Shown: positions 17,217 to 24,418 of the stretch, piece after piece
Numbering within the stretch: position 1 is the stretch's first letter
Layout of the letters: every line of letters starts with the position of its first letter
IMG/VR virus record: IMGVR_UViG_3300022723_000207
Span: 1-64,000 of that record
Length of the DNA stretch: 64,000 bases
DNA from: a virus
Reading direction: 5' to 3' (one strand)
The notes under the pieces: generated by a model
What the model was told of the DNA's origin: nothing
Seen by the model: the letters and a program-made list of their open reading frames with translations, nothing else
Databases searched by the model: none
Made by a program: the position numbers and the translations under genes

Positions 17217-18050
17217 TTAAGATTCGTTATCTTCATCATCTGGAAGGTCATTTTTATTCCAAACTTTTTCGTACAATTCCTGAATCTCACGCATTTTGGA
17301 TCCTAGTTCATCCATGCGCTCGTTGTACTTCTCTTCCTTACCATCTGTGTCGAAATCCAAACCAGACTGTTCTTGCATATAAATGTCAGTCAAGAAGTCA
17401 GATAATTTTTCAATATGCTGCAACGCTTTGTTAACCGGGCGCATTGGAGATGAGCCCTTAGACGCAGAACTCTCTCCGGTACTACCACCAAGGCCAGAAG
17501 AACCATCTTCATCTAATCCGGATAGCTGAGCATTTTTCTCGTCAGAAATGGTCTTCTGAAGCTCTTTTACTTTAGGAGCTTCATCTTCCTTTTCGACTTG
17601 CGCAATCATGTGTTTTTTGATATCGCCATCTGGAAGATCATTAATAATTTTAAAATGAGACCAAGTATACCCAACCTGTGCCCTCTCAATAATTTTATCT
17701 TTATCGAAGGATAGATAAAACTTGCGGAAACGGGACAGATCAGAAATAGCGATGTCCAATTCGTTGCTGGTGCGCTTTAGGATACTTTCCTCATATTTAG
17801 TTTCATTATCGTAAGCATCATTAATTTTTTGGCCAATCATCCAACGCCATGCTAAATCGTTTTCACGGCCTTTTTGATAGATGTCGCGACATTCAGAGAT
17901 TAATTGGTTACTAGCTTCAACTTGATTCGAAGTAACAACTTCATTAGGGGATACCGCCCTGATATCTTCGGAATCGCTCTTTGAGTCCTCTTCATCCAGA
18001 CCCAATTCGCCAATTAGTGTGTCAATTTCGTTATTATCTTCGTCGCTCAT
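17217..18050 (-). CDS. DUF1016-like helical protein
   Basis: 277 residues, with acidic N- and C-termini. Residues 45-150 (NQLISECRDIYQKGRENDLA, WRWMIGQKINDAY, a further helix, then ARVGYTWSHFKIIND-like phrasing) recall the N-terminal helical domain of DUF1016/YhcG proteins and some plasmid-type DNA-binding proteins. The region 190-210 is a Gly/Ser linker and the C-terminus is a coiled coil (MDELGSKMREIQELYEKVWN). It lies 13 bases after the Xre regulator in the same direction, so the pair is probably one operon. A DNA-binding or partition-type role is possible; I cannot assign it. Confidence 0.45.
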   Translation of the reverse strand: MSDEDNNEIDTLIGELGLDEEDSKSDSEDIRAVSPNEVVTSNQVEASNQLISECRDIYQKGRENDLAWRWMIGQKINDAYDNETKYEESILKRTSNELDIAISDLSRFRKFYLSFDKDKIIERAQVGYTWSHFKIINDLPDGDIKKHMIAQVEKEDEAPKVKELQKTISDEKNAQLSGLDEDGSSGLGGSTGESSASKGSSPMRPVNKALQHIEKLSDFLTDIYMQEQSGLDFDTDGKEEKYNERMDELGSKMREIQELYEKVWNKNDLPDDEDNES

Positions 18051-18063
18051 AGTAATTTAAATA

Positions 18064-18615
18064 CTACGAACCAAGAAGCTGATTGACGAATCCCTTGCCG
18101 TAGTGTTTGGCAAGCTTCTTCATAGTGTCGAAGCTAGGCTTGCGAGATCCAGTCTTGTAGCGGCTGATGGTAGATTTGTGAACATCAATCTCATCTGCCA
18201 TATCATCTTGAGTTTCACCCTTTGAACGAGCGGCTTTAGCAATAGGGGACTGTTCGCCCTTCTTACGCTTGTCAGCTTCTTTTTCAAACTTCTCTTTATT
18301 CTTTTTAGACTGTTCGTCTTCGTCTTCTTCCTCAGTGATTGCTTGAATAATTTGCATAGCACTATGTCCGAGATCATCACGGACCCGGCGGTATTTATTG
18401 TCAATAAATTCATATAAATTGGTTTTGAAATCGTTGAATTCTTCTAGTTCCCAAGATTCGCAGATATCCCTTAGATCGCGATATGTTTTTAGCATATCGC
18501 CAGCTTTGTAATCGTGTCCTAATTCTGCTAGATCTGCTAAGACAATCACTCGACCATCAGCATCGATGTGGCTTAAAAATTCTAACAAAAAATCACTGCG
18601 TGGGCCAAATTCCAT
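18064..18615 (-). CDS. Xre-family helix-turn-helix protein
   Basis: 183 residues, ATG preceded by GGAGAAGGG. The C-terminal 55 residues are a clear Xre/Cro helix-turn-helix: ETQDDMADEIDVHKSTISRY, then KTGSRKPSFDTMKKLAKHYG. A charged Lys/Glu linker (about 95-120) separates it from an acidic N-terminal helical domain (LLEFLSHIDADGRVIVLADL). It probably controls transcription or marks a DNA site for the DUF1016-like partner encoded next. Nothing suggests lysogeny, since no integrase is present in the window. Confidence 0.7.
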   Translation of the reverse strand: MEFGPRSDFLLEFLSHIDADGRVIVLADLAELGHDYKAGDMLKTYRDLRDICESWELEEFNDFKTNLYEFIDNKYRRVRDDLGHSAMQIIQAITEEEDEDEQSKKNKEKFEKEADKRKKGEQSPIAKAARSKGETQDDMADEIDVHKSTISRYKTGSRKPSFDTMKKLAKHYGKGFVNQLLGS

Positions 18616-18645
18616 TACCCTTCTCCTGACCTATTTTTGCATTTC

Positions 18646-18846
18646 CTAATAAGTTTTATGCTGGGGTCGCACAATGTCGTTTAATGATAGTTCTCCATTA
18701 TTAATTTTGTTCAATATTGTTTCGATTTCATTTTCTAATGCTATTCTTTGAGTGTTTAAATTTTCAATTTTAATTCTTTCTGTATTATGTGACATCTTTA
18801 AATGTACAGTAAATAATTTGTCAATGCAGTTACCTAATGTGTCCAT
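18646..18846 (-). CDS. Small DUF4254-like helical protein, 66 aa
   Basis: I chose the ATG at 18846 because GAGAGGAA sits just upstream; the frame is open further but that part overlaps the homing endonuclease. The protein reads as two helices: CIDKLFTVHLKMSHN and the phrase LNTQRIALENEIETILNKI. This resembles the LS-I-NLK-xWH .. LN-QR-xL-xEID pattern of DUF4254-like phage proteins. The first gene of this cluster (19632-19994) has the same pattern, so the two look like paralogues. The start overlaps the end of the LAGLIDADG gene by 17 bases. Confidence 0.5.
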   Translation of the reverse strand: MDTLGNCIDKLFTVHLKMSHNTERIKIENLNTQRIALENEIETILNKINNGELSLNDIVRPQHKTY

Positions 18847-19648
18847 GCAGATTCCTCTCAAAGTTAAATTTTTTCCTTGACATATATATTGAGCTGCTAT
18901 CATAAAACCAGTTATAGATTGACAGTATTTTAGATTTATCAGTAGTCCTAATCCTAAATAAATCTTTTAAGTCATTACCATGCTTGGTTTTTCTAAACCT
19001 TGCGCTTCTTTTATCACAATATACTTTAATGCTGCATCCTATTTCTTTTAATATTTTGTTTATACTATGCAGGATATTATAGTGCGGTGAAGAAATATTA
19101 AACTCTCTTGGTCCTATAGACCCATCGCCGTCAAAAAAACCACGCATCAAATGGCGATGAGATTTTATCTCTTTAAATATCTTAGGGTTTCCATCATATT
19201 TAAAATTATTCCAGCCAATAGATATTAAACTTTTACATATCGATTTTGAGCATATTTCGATCTTAGACGTCTTGCTATTCGGTGATATCCTATTATTGCT
19301 TATTATTATTGGAATTGATTCGCATACGTATGCACCAAATTTTTTTAAATGATCGTAATCTTTGTAAGATAATTCGACTACTATTTTGTTTTTGTTGATA
19401 TGGCCGTCAGCTAGCAAGAAGCCTAGCCAATAATCACCATATTCTGTGTTGATTGGCCATTTACTGAATGTTTTATGATGATATGAATGGTACCTTCTAA
19501 TACTAACCCCTAATTTTCTAATGAATGATGTCATATTATTAGGAGCCACTGAAAATTCTCTAGCCAGACTAGAAGAACTTCTACCATTTTCATATTCATT
19601 GATGATATACGATTTTACATTGTTGTCTAAATCAACTAATTTGGACAT
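18830..19648 (-). CDS. LAGLIDADG homing endonuclease
   Basis: 272 residues. The N-terminus has a helix-turn-helix (SSSSLAREFSVAPNNMTSFI). Two LAGLIDADG helices follow: DYWLGFLLADGHI near residue 75 and HLMRGFFDGDGSIG near 170, each ending in the catalytic acidic residue. It sits between two related small genes on the same strand and overlaps both by 17 bases, with lower GC than them. This is the pattern of a free-standing homing gene that inserted precisely between neighbours. It would cut the same site in relatives that lack it. Confidence 0.85.
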   Translation of the reverse strand: MSKLVDLDNNVKSYIINEYENGRSSSSLAREFSVAPNNMTSFIRKLGVSIRRYHSYHHKTFSKWPINTEYGDYWLGFLLADGHINKNKIVVELSYKDYDHLKKFGAYVCESIPIIISNNRISPNSKTSKIEICSKSICKSLISIGWNNFKYDGNPKIFKEIKSHRHLMRGFFDGDGSIGPREFNISSPHYNILHSINKILKEIGCSIKVYCDKRSARFRKTKHGNDLKDLFRIRTTDKSKILSIYNWFYDSSSIYMSRKKFNFERNLHGHIR

Positions 19649-19994
19649 TTTTGGCTGCTACTTTATCTATTGCATCCATTAGATTGGCTCTTTGAACATT
19701 CAGATCACAACATCTTTTGATTGTCATGTGTAATTCTTTAAGATTGTTATCATATTGTTTTATAAATTCATCAGTATCCATAAATCTTATAGCATATAAT
19801 ACTTCCTGGTTTGACCACATTTGAGTAGTCACACATGCTAATTTTGATATTAACGTACCAACAGAGTCGCACTCTGATGGGTCATTCTCTTTTAAGGCGT
19901 CTAGATAGTGTCTGCCATCTTTTCCGATTTCTTTCTTGATGTTAACATGGTCAGTTGAATCTAGTTTGTCCATTATTTTGTCATATATGAACAC
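19632..19994 (-). CDS. DUF4254-like helical protein, 120 aa
   Basis: It starts at GTG 19994, supported by AAGGAG nine bases upstream. The chain is helical: LISKLACVTTQMWSNQEVLY, then DEFIKQYDNNLKELHMTIKR and the phrase LNVQRANLMDAIDKV. This resembles DUF4254-type proteins common in phages, whose role is not known. The last residues (AAKNVQIS) overlap the start of the homing endonuclease, so the natural C-terminus may have been altered by the insertion. Confidence 0.5.
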   Translation of the reverse strand: MFIYDKIMDKLDSTDHVNIKKEIGKDGRHYLDALKENDPSECDSVGTLISKLACVTTQMWSNQEVLYAIRFMDTDEFIKQYDNNLKELHMTIKRCCDLNVQRANLMDAIDKVAAKNVQIS

Positions 19995-20032
19995 GTATTG
20001 TTTCTCCTTGTTGTTTACAATATTTTTGGTTT

Positions 20033-20041
20033 AAATACGTC
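20033..20041 (+). promoter_or_regulatory. TTTAAATAC promoter-like motif before the structured RNA
   Basis: TTTAAATAC at 20033-20041 precedes the structured block, and the same nonamer recurs at 20549-20557 before the gene at 20579. A very similar CTAAATACA is at 9171-9179 upstream of the switch-like leader. It may be a phage promoter core. Confidence 0.35.
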
Positions 20042-20545
20042 CCCACCGCTTTCCCATGGGAGATCCCCTTGGAAAAAGATCTTAAAGAATGTTTCCGAAC
20101 TCTTCTGAACTTAGGTCTCTAGGCTGCTATTCTTTTATTTGCGGTAGTGTTTCCACTATCCTCTGAGTTTCGGGTTATAAAACCCGCTCCCATTTCAGCA
20201 GCCGGGGCAGAATCGGACAAAGCACTAGTGGGGAACTTCTAGTGTCCGCATTACGCGGAGCCTCCTTGTCAGACCTTATTCAGATCATTCTATGTCCCGA
20301 AGATCTTTCCAAGACGAACAGACGACACGTGTAGACCCAAGGCGAAGCCCTCAAGAGCCAACCGTCTATTCTCGATCCATCCACGCCCCGGTGGTTTTAA
20401 CGCCCGATTAGGCATGGAGGGTTCTTGCTAAGACCCCTGGTCGAAATCAGCCTGATTAGGTTTCGCCAAAAGTTTGCGGTCATTTCTCTAGTCTCTGTGC
20501 CTAATGGCATCTCGATGTAGACCTGACTTTTGGGGTTCGGTTTTT
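20041..20545 (+). ncRNA. Large structured non-coding RNA candidate, about 500 nt
   Basis: No open frame is convincing here. The block folds into collinear nested helices: 20068-20083 with 20300-20313 (14 bp, two A bulged), 20086-20091 with 20286-20291, 20104-20109 with 20279-20284, 20113-20118 with 20271-20276, then 20122-20128 with 20197-20203. Inside are hairpins 20143-20160, 20171-20186, 20215-20247 and 20246-20258. A second domain has hairpins 20381-20394, 20419-20436 and 20445-20457 and a long helix 20466-20473 with 20526-20533. A G-U pair in hairpin 20143-20160 favours the plus strand. It lies between divergent genes and has promoter-like motifs on both sides. It does not show tRNA, tmRNA, RNase P or group I intron signatures. 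Large phage RNAs such as GOLLD or ROOL are comparators only. Confidence 0.7.
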
Positions 20546-20578
20546 GGATTTAAATACACACAAGGACAAAAATAAGTC

Positions 20579-21145
20579 ATGAAACTAATAAACGATTTAA
20601 TAATTGAACAAAATGGCATTCTTTCTGTAGTTCGATCAGGAACTCTGATTAGAGAGACGGTAGAAGATTTCTTTTCTCAGTATGTTTCTGAGATACCAAA
20701 AAACGCTAAAATTATTAAGAATACGGTAGAAGACTTTACCGATAAGGTGGAAGGCCGTCAAACAGATGTTGACGACTTTGATATGCATCATGTGGATGTA
20801 GCAGAAGGTGAATTTATTTTTCAATCATCAGTTCCATTGACTGATGAAATCATCAGGGATTTTCAAGAGGAAATTGAGGAGCCAGTTACAGCTGAAAAAA
20901 TGGCTAACTATATTCAGGAAGATTTAGATGAAAATGATTTGTATGAAATTTTGGTCAGTAAATTATTGCCTGGTTTGGAAGGTTATACAAGAGAGGATGA
21001 TGATCGCGCAGCTGTAGTGGATTATGGCCTAAATGGTTACAATCTTAATCTGACAATCAAAATGAATATTAATCGTTATGATATGGCAGATGAACCGTTT
21101 CACAAGGGCAGTTACCGAACTGGTGGCTATTATCCAGATGCCTGA
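20579..21145 (+). CDS. Hypothetical protein, 188 aa
   Basis: First gene of a plus-strand row running to 25.5 kb. The protein is acidic with amphipathic helices (DFFSQYVSEIPKNAK, TDEIIRDFQEEIEE, MANYIQEDLDENDLYEILVS) and a Gly/Tyr-rich C-terminus (HKGSYRTGGYYPDA). No family recognised. The TTTAAATAC motif 22 bases upstream may be its promoter. There is only a weak ribosome site. Confidence 0.6.
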   Translation: MKLINDLIIEQNGILSVVRSGTLIRETVEDFFSQYVSEIPKNAKIIKNTVEDFTDKVEGRQTDVDDFDMHHVDVAEGEFIFQSSVPLTDEIIRDFQEEIEEPVTAEKMANYIQEDLDENDLYEILVSKLLPGLEGYTREDDDRAAVVDYGLNGYNLNLTIKMNINRYDMADEPFHKGSYRTGGYYPDA

Positions 21146-21156
21146 ATAAATAAAGC

Positions 21157-21528
21157 ATGCCTAAAAATATCCCAAAATACGTTCAAGTCCTAAATCGCGT
21201 CCCTGATCCAGACAATAAGTTAAAAGAACACCTGATCAAGGCGTATGAGTTAGACGGTGTTTTAGTTGATAAGGAGATGGCACGTCTAAACCCCAATGCT
21301 AAGACGAAGGTTATTTGTGTTACTTCGCGCCATGCTAAGAAGGTGGTGATGGCTGGAGCAGAGGAATTTGAGGGTCGCAATCAGAAGCTGGGGCATTGGA
21401 TTTATTGTGGTAATCTTTATTATGTGCGGAAATTAGGAGAAGAATACGAATTTGCGCAGTATTTGCGCTATAACACTGAGACTAAAAAGACCGAGGGTCT
21501 TTGGGATGCGGAATCCGATAATCCATGA
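21157..21528 (+). CDS. Hypothetical protein, 123 aa
   Basis: A mostly beta protein with basic patches; phrases include TKVICVTSRHAKKVVMAGAE and GHWIYCGNLYYVRKLGEEYE. It starts 11 bases after the previous stop, in a TAAATAAAGCATG context without a Shine-Dalgarno site, and ends in a 4-base overlap with the next gene. Family not recognised. Confidence 0.6.
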   Translation: MPKNIPKYVQVLNRVPDPDNKLKEHLIKAYELDGVLVDKEMARLNPNAKTKVICVTSRHAKKVVMAGAEEFEGRNQKLGHWIYCGNLYYVRKLGEEYEFAQYLRYNTETKKTEGLWDAESDNP

Positions 21529-21896
21529 TCGTTGAGCTTATTACTGTTCTCTTAATATTGATTGTTAGCGGGATTGTTAGCGGGATAGTTTGCCGTATTG
21601 TTTGTTATGGCATTAAACAACGTTGTGAAAGCAATGAGCGAATTGCAGCATTGATAGTAAATGCTTTAAGACACTATTCAGAAATACATAGGGAATGGAT
21701 AGAGTATCAGGCTACTAATGGACCAAAACGCTTTACTAACAACCCAGAGAGTAGCCCTAGAACTGCTGAAAAAGAATCAACTGGAGACGAAGATCGATCA
21801 GCTATGGCGATCGGTCCGCAGCCGGAAGATTACCTCTCGAAAATTTCTAAAGGAACTAAAACGGCTGTGTCATTTGGAGAAGATGTCTCCGAGTGA
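21525..21896 (+). CDS. Small membrane-anchored protein, 123 aa
   Basis: The first 28 residues (VELITVLLILIVSGIVSGIV) form one transmembrane helix, followed by a short helical cytoplasmic part (RIAALIVNALRHYSEIHREW) and a polar, probably disordered tail. ATGA overlap with the gene before suggests coupling. From 21718 on, another frame is also open and continuous with the actin-like gene, so the tail or that extension may not both be real. Confidence 0.5.
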   Translation: MIVELITVLLILIVSGIVSGIVCRIVCYGIKQRCESNERIAALIVNALRHYSEIHREWIEYQATNGPKRFTNNPESSPRTAEKESTGDEDRSAMAIGPQPEDYLSKISKGTKTAVSFGEDVSE

Positions 21897-21951
21897 AGTA
21901 GATAATATCAAATGGCATTATACAGCATTACTCATTAAGAGGGGCCAGCTA

Positions 21952-22983
21952 ATGCGCTTGGGACTCGATTTAGGCACTAAGAATATTGTTCTCTGTTACG
22001 AGGATGATGGTAAGATGCGTTTTCGCAGGGAGGTTAACGGTTTTTATCGTCTTCCACAGGATAATAATTTCACTAAGAATATGCTAGTATCCGCTGGAGT
22101 ACCGTATATTGAAATGGATGGTGCTTTTGTAGCATTAGGTGGTAAAGCAGAAGAAATTGCCCATGCCTTCAATAAGACTCTGCGTCGCCCAATGCAAGAA
22201 GGTGTCTTGGCTCGTGGTGAGGAAGATGCTATTGAAATCATGGCTATTATTGTTCAAAACCTCATTGGCTTTGATCTAGCAGAAGATGCTACTTTATACT
22301 ATTGTGTACCAGCTCCTGCACTTAATGCTGATGTCAACACGGACTTCCACCAAAGAATTGCCCAATTGATTATTAATGGTTATGAAAGCCAAAGTGGCAA
22401 ATCTTTAACGGGTCATCACGTCAATGAAGCACATGCTCTTGTCTTATCGTCGTTACCAGCTCCCACGGGTATCGGTATTTCTTGGGGCGCTGGCATGGTT
22501 AATGTTTGTTATTGTCTTTTTGGGCTTCCTGTTTACAGCTTTTCTCTTGTTGGTTCTGGTGACTGGATCGATACAGAGGCAGCGCGGCAGTTCGGTTATG
22601 ACCCCAAGAATCCAGAGGGGGACTACAAACACACCCCCACGTCCATTGCCAGGCTAAAAGAAGAGGTCAGCTTGACGGGAATGCCGTCAGACCCTACTAA
22701 GCGGGCGATTTATGTTTGTTATACTATTCTTATGGATAAGGTTATCGATGGAATCATTGATGGCTTTAAGAAGAATGAAGATAAGGCTCGCATTAACGAC
22801 GAAATACCTGTCGTAGTAGCAGGTGGTACTTCTAGCCCTGAAGGCTTTACTGAACTTTTCAAAGAACAATTCATGAAGAAGAATCCGCCATTTAAGGTCG
22901 GAGAGATAACTAGACCAGAGAAACCACTTTTCGCAGTAGCAGAAGGGTGTCTTCGCGCTGCACAACTACATGAGGAGGACTAA
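21952..22983 (+). CDS. Actin-like ATPase (ParM/MreB superfamily)
   Basis: 343 residues from the ATG at 21952, which has GAGGGG upstream and starts exactly at the first strand of the fold. Phosphate 1 is LGLDLGTKNIVLCYED, the connecting Glu is in VNEAHAL (residue 159), phosphate 2 is GIGISWGAGMVNVCYC (173-188) and the adenosine loop is VVVAGGTSSPEGF (287-299). These are the five-motif landmarks of actin-like ATPases. The frame is open 234 bases further upstream (a Lys-rich stretch, KITSRKFLKELKRL) and overlaps the membrane gene. Such phage filaments position DNA or virion parts or segregate genomes. It is followed 2 bases later by a histone H1-like gene. Confidence 0.8.
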   Translation: MRLGLDLGTKNIVLCYEDDGKMRFRREVNGFYRLPQDNNFTKNMLVSAGVPYIEMDGAFVALGGKAEEIAHAFNKTLRRPMQEGVLARGEEDAIEIMAIIVQNLIGFDLAEDATLYYCVPAPALNADVNTDFHQRIAQLIINGYESQSGKSLTGHHVNEAHALVLSSLPAPTGIGISWGAGMVNVCYCLFGLPVYSFSLVGSGDWIDTEAARQFGYDPKNPEGDYKHTPTSIARLKEEVSLTGMPSDPTKRAIYVCYTILMDKVIDGIIDGFKKNEDKARINDEIPVVVAGGTSSPEGFTELFKEQFMKKNPPFKVGEITRPEKPLFAVAEGCLRAAQLHEED

Positions 22984-22985
22984 TC

Positions 22986-23255
22986 ATGTCTGATGAAGAG
23001 AATACCCAAGATACCAGTGATGTCAGTGAGGACACCAGTGTCAAGAAGAATGTTGTAGAATTCGATCTTGATGCTATTGGTTCGGATTCAGCTGAGCTGG
23101 TTGGGTTGGCCAAGCAGATTGTTGACGATACCCCTAAGGGTCTCGCTGGCAACAAGCAGGCCGCACGCCGGGCGCGTAAGGCGCTCAATGAGCTGAAGAA
23201 GTTGTGTACGCCTCTGCGTATCAAGATCCAAGAAGCGATCAAAAAGGGCGACTGA
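22986..23255 (+). CDS. Histone H1-like (Hc1-type) protein, 89 aa
   Basis: ATG preceded by GAGGAGG. The first 35 residues are acidic; the second half (GNKQAARRARKALNELKKLC, then PLRIKIQEAIKK) matches the GNK-x-A-x-R-x-RK-x-L-x-(D/E)L-K-K-L pattern of Hc1-like proteins, basic helical proteins that bind DNA. It could compact phage DNA. As the small gene after an actin-like gene it might instead be the filament adaptor, as ParR is for ParM. The strong hairpin directly after it suggests a stable, abundant message. Confidence 0.6.
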   Translation: MSDEENTQDTSDVSEDTSVKKNVVEFDLDAIGSDSAELVGLAKQIVDDTPKGLAGNKQAARRARKALNELKKLCTPLRIKIQEAIKKGD

Positions 23256-23279
23256 AGTCACGACACCCTTCTGCTCTCT

Positions 23280-23316
23280 CTTTGATGGCCATTGGGATTT
23301 CCAGTGGCCATCAAAG
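23280..23316 (+). terminator. Very stable hairpin after the histone-like gene
   Basis: Bases 23280-23295 pair with 23301-23316, a 16-bp stem (one G-U) around the loop GATTT. The first 12 pairs are perfect (CTTTGATGGCCA with TGGCCATCAAAG). No U-run follows, and the next start codon is only seven bases after it, with no Shine-Dalgarno site. It may be a terminator of unusual type, an RNA end-protector, or a processing site. Confidence 0.6.
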
Positions 23317-23323
23317 TTAATGT

Positions 23324-24418
23324 ATGGAAGATATCAAAAATAATGCTGAGAGCAGTTTACTTAAAAAGAAGAATGTCGTCGGGGTTGGGTTAGGCCAAAA
23401 ATGGATTAAAGGCCAAAACACCGGGGAAGACGCGATATTGGTCTTTGTGTCACGTAAGATGGATAAAAGAGCGTTGTCTAAGGACGACCTTATCCCTGAC
23501 ACTATCGACGGCGCTAAAACAGATGTAGTGGGCCGGTCTGGTACTTTTAAAGTCCAGGGGGTTTACACTAATCGCATGCGGCCACTCCAACCGGGGTATT
23601 CAGTTAGTCACCCACGAGTGACTGTGGGCACGATGGGCGCAGTATTCAGAGATTTTAATAATGAAGTAGTGATCCTGTCTAATAGCCATGTCTTGGCAAA
23701 TTCTGGCCGTAGAGTTCGACGGGGAGATCCGATTTATCAGCCAGGGACTTATGACGGCGGTGCTGGAGGAGATACGGTTGGTAAACTTAAATATCATAGA
23801 GGACTAGCAACGCAATGGGGTAGGGCATGGAATAACGCCGATCGTCATCATGTATATGGTTATAATTTTGAAGATTCAGCAGTGATGTCAATTAACGATG
23901 GGATTGATTACAATCATGAAATCCCAGTTGTTGGTTATGTACAAGACTTTAGAGAAGAATTATTGACAGTTGGTGAGAACCTTCAGAAGTCTGGTCGTAC
24001 AACAGGATATACAAGAGCTAAAGTGATCGCTACTAGCATGACTGTTAATGTTGACTATGGATTTGCGGTTTTGCAATTTAGAGATCAGATTGCTACGGAC
24101 GCAATGAGTAGTGGTGGGGATTCCGGTAGTGTAACCCTAGATATGAATAACAATGCAGTAGGGTTGTTGTTTGCTGGTTCTTCTACTGTCACACTTCATA
24201 ATCGCATTCGTTACCCACGTGCTTCTTATGGTCTGCAGATTATTCCTGGAACTAACATTGTTACATCTTATGATTACCAACTAATTGTTGATGGGCAGAC
24301 CACTGAACAGTCATATAACATTAATGATTATGATGTAGCGATGCAAGATGTGCGCCAATTAGCACTGGATGGCAAGACTGCTTCAATTGCACTGACCTAT
24401 CAGGCTCAACCAGAATGA
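23324..24418 (+). CDS. Trypsin-like serine protease
   Basis: 364 residues. The N-terminal 80 residues (NVVGVGLGQKWIKG, then DAILVFVSRKMDKRAL) match the lead domain of bacterial S1-type peptidases. The catalytic triad is visible: His122 in VILSNSHVLAN, Asp184 in NFEDSAVMSI and Ser267 in MSSGGDSGSV. There is no signal peptide, so it acts in the host cytoplasm or in the virion. It follows the actin-like and histone-like genes and overlaps the next gene by 4 bases. It could be a maturation protease, but those of T4-like phages belong to other families, so a different role is possible. Confidence 0.75.
   Translation: MEDIKNNAESSLLKKKNVVGVGLGQKWIKGQNTGEDAILVFVSRKMDKRALSKDDLIPDTIDGAKTDVVGRSGTFKVQGVYTNRMRPLQPGYSVSHPRVTVGTMGAVFRDFNNEVVILSNSHVLANSGRRVRRGDPIYQPGTYDGGAGGDTVGKLKYHRGLATQWGRAWNNADRHHVYGYNFEDSAVMSINDGIDYNHEIPVVGYVQDFREELLTVGENLQKSGRTTGYTRAKVIATSMTVNVDYGFAVLQFRDQIATDAMSSGGDSGSVTLDMNNNAVGLLFAGSSTVTLHNRIRYPRASYGLQIIPGTNIVTSYDYQLIVDGQTTEQSYNINDYDVAMQDVRQLALDGKTASIALTYQAQPE

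Noticed and set aside
17217-18615. Lysogeny control region
   Set aside because: An Xre-type regulator is present, but there is no integrase, excisionase or attachment-site repeat in the window, so temperate life is not supported.
20041-20545. tmRNA, RNase P RNA or group I intron
   Set aside because: No tRNA-like ends, no RNase P universal core phrases and no P7/P3-type intron core could be found; the nested domain closed at 20068-20313 does not match them.
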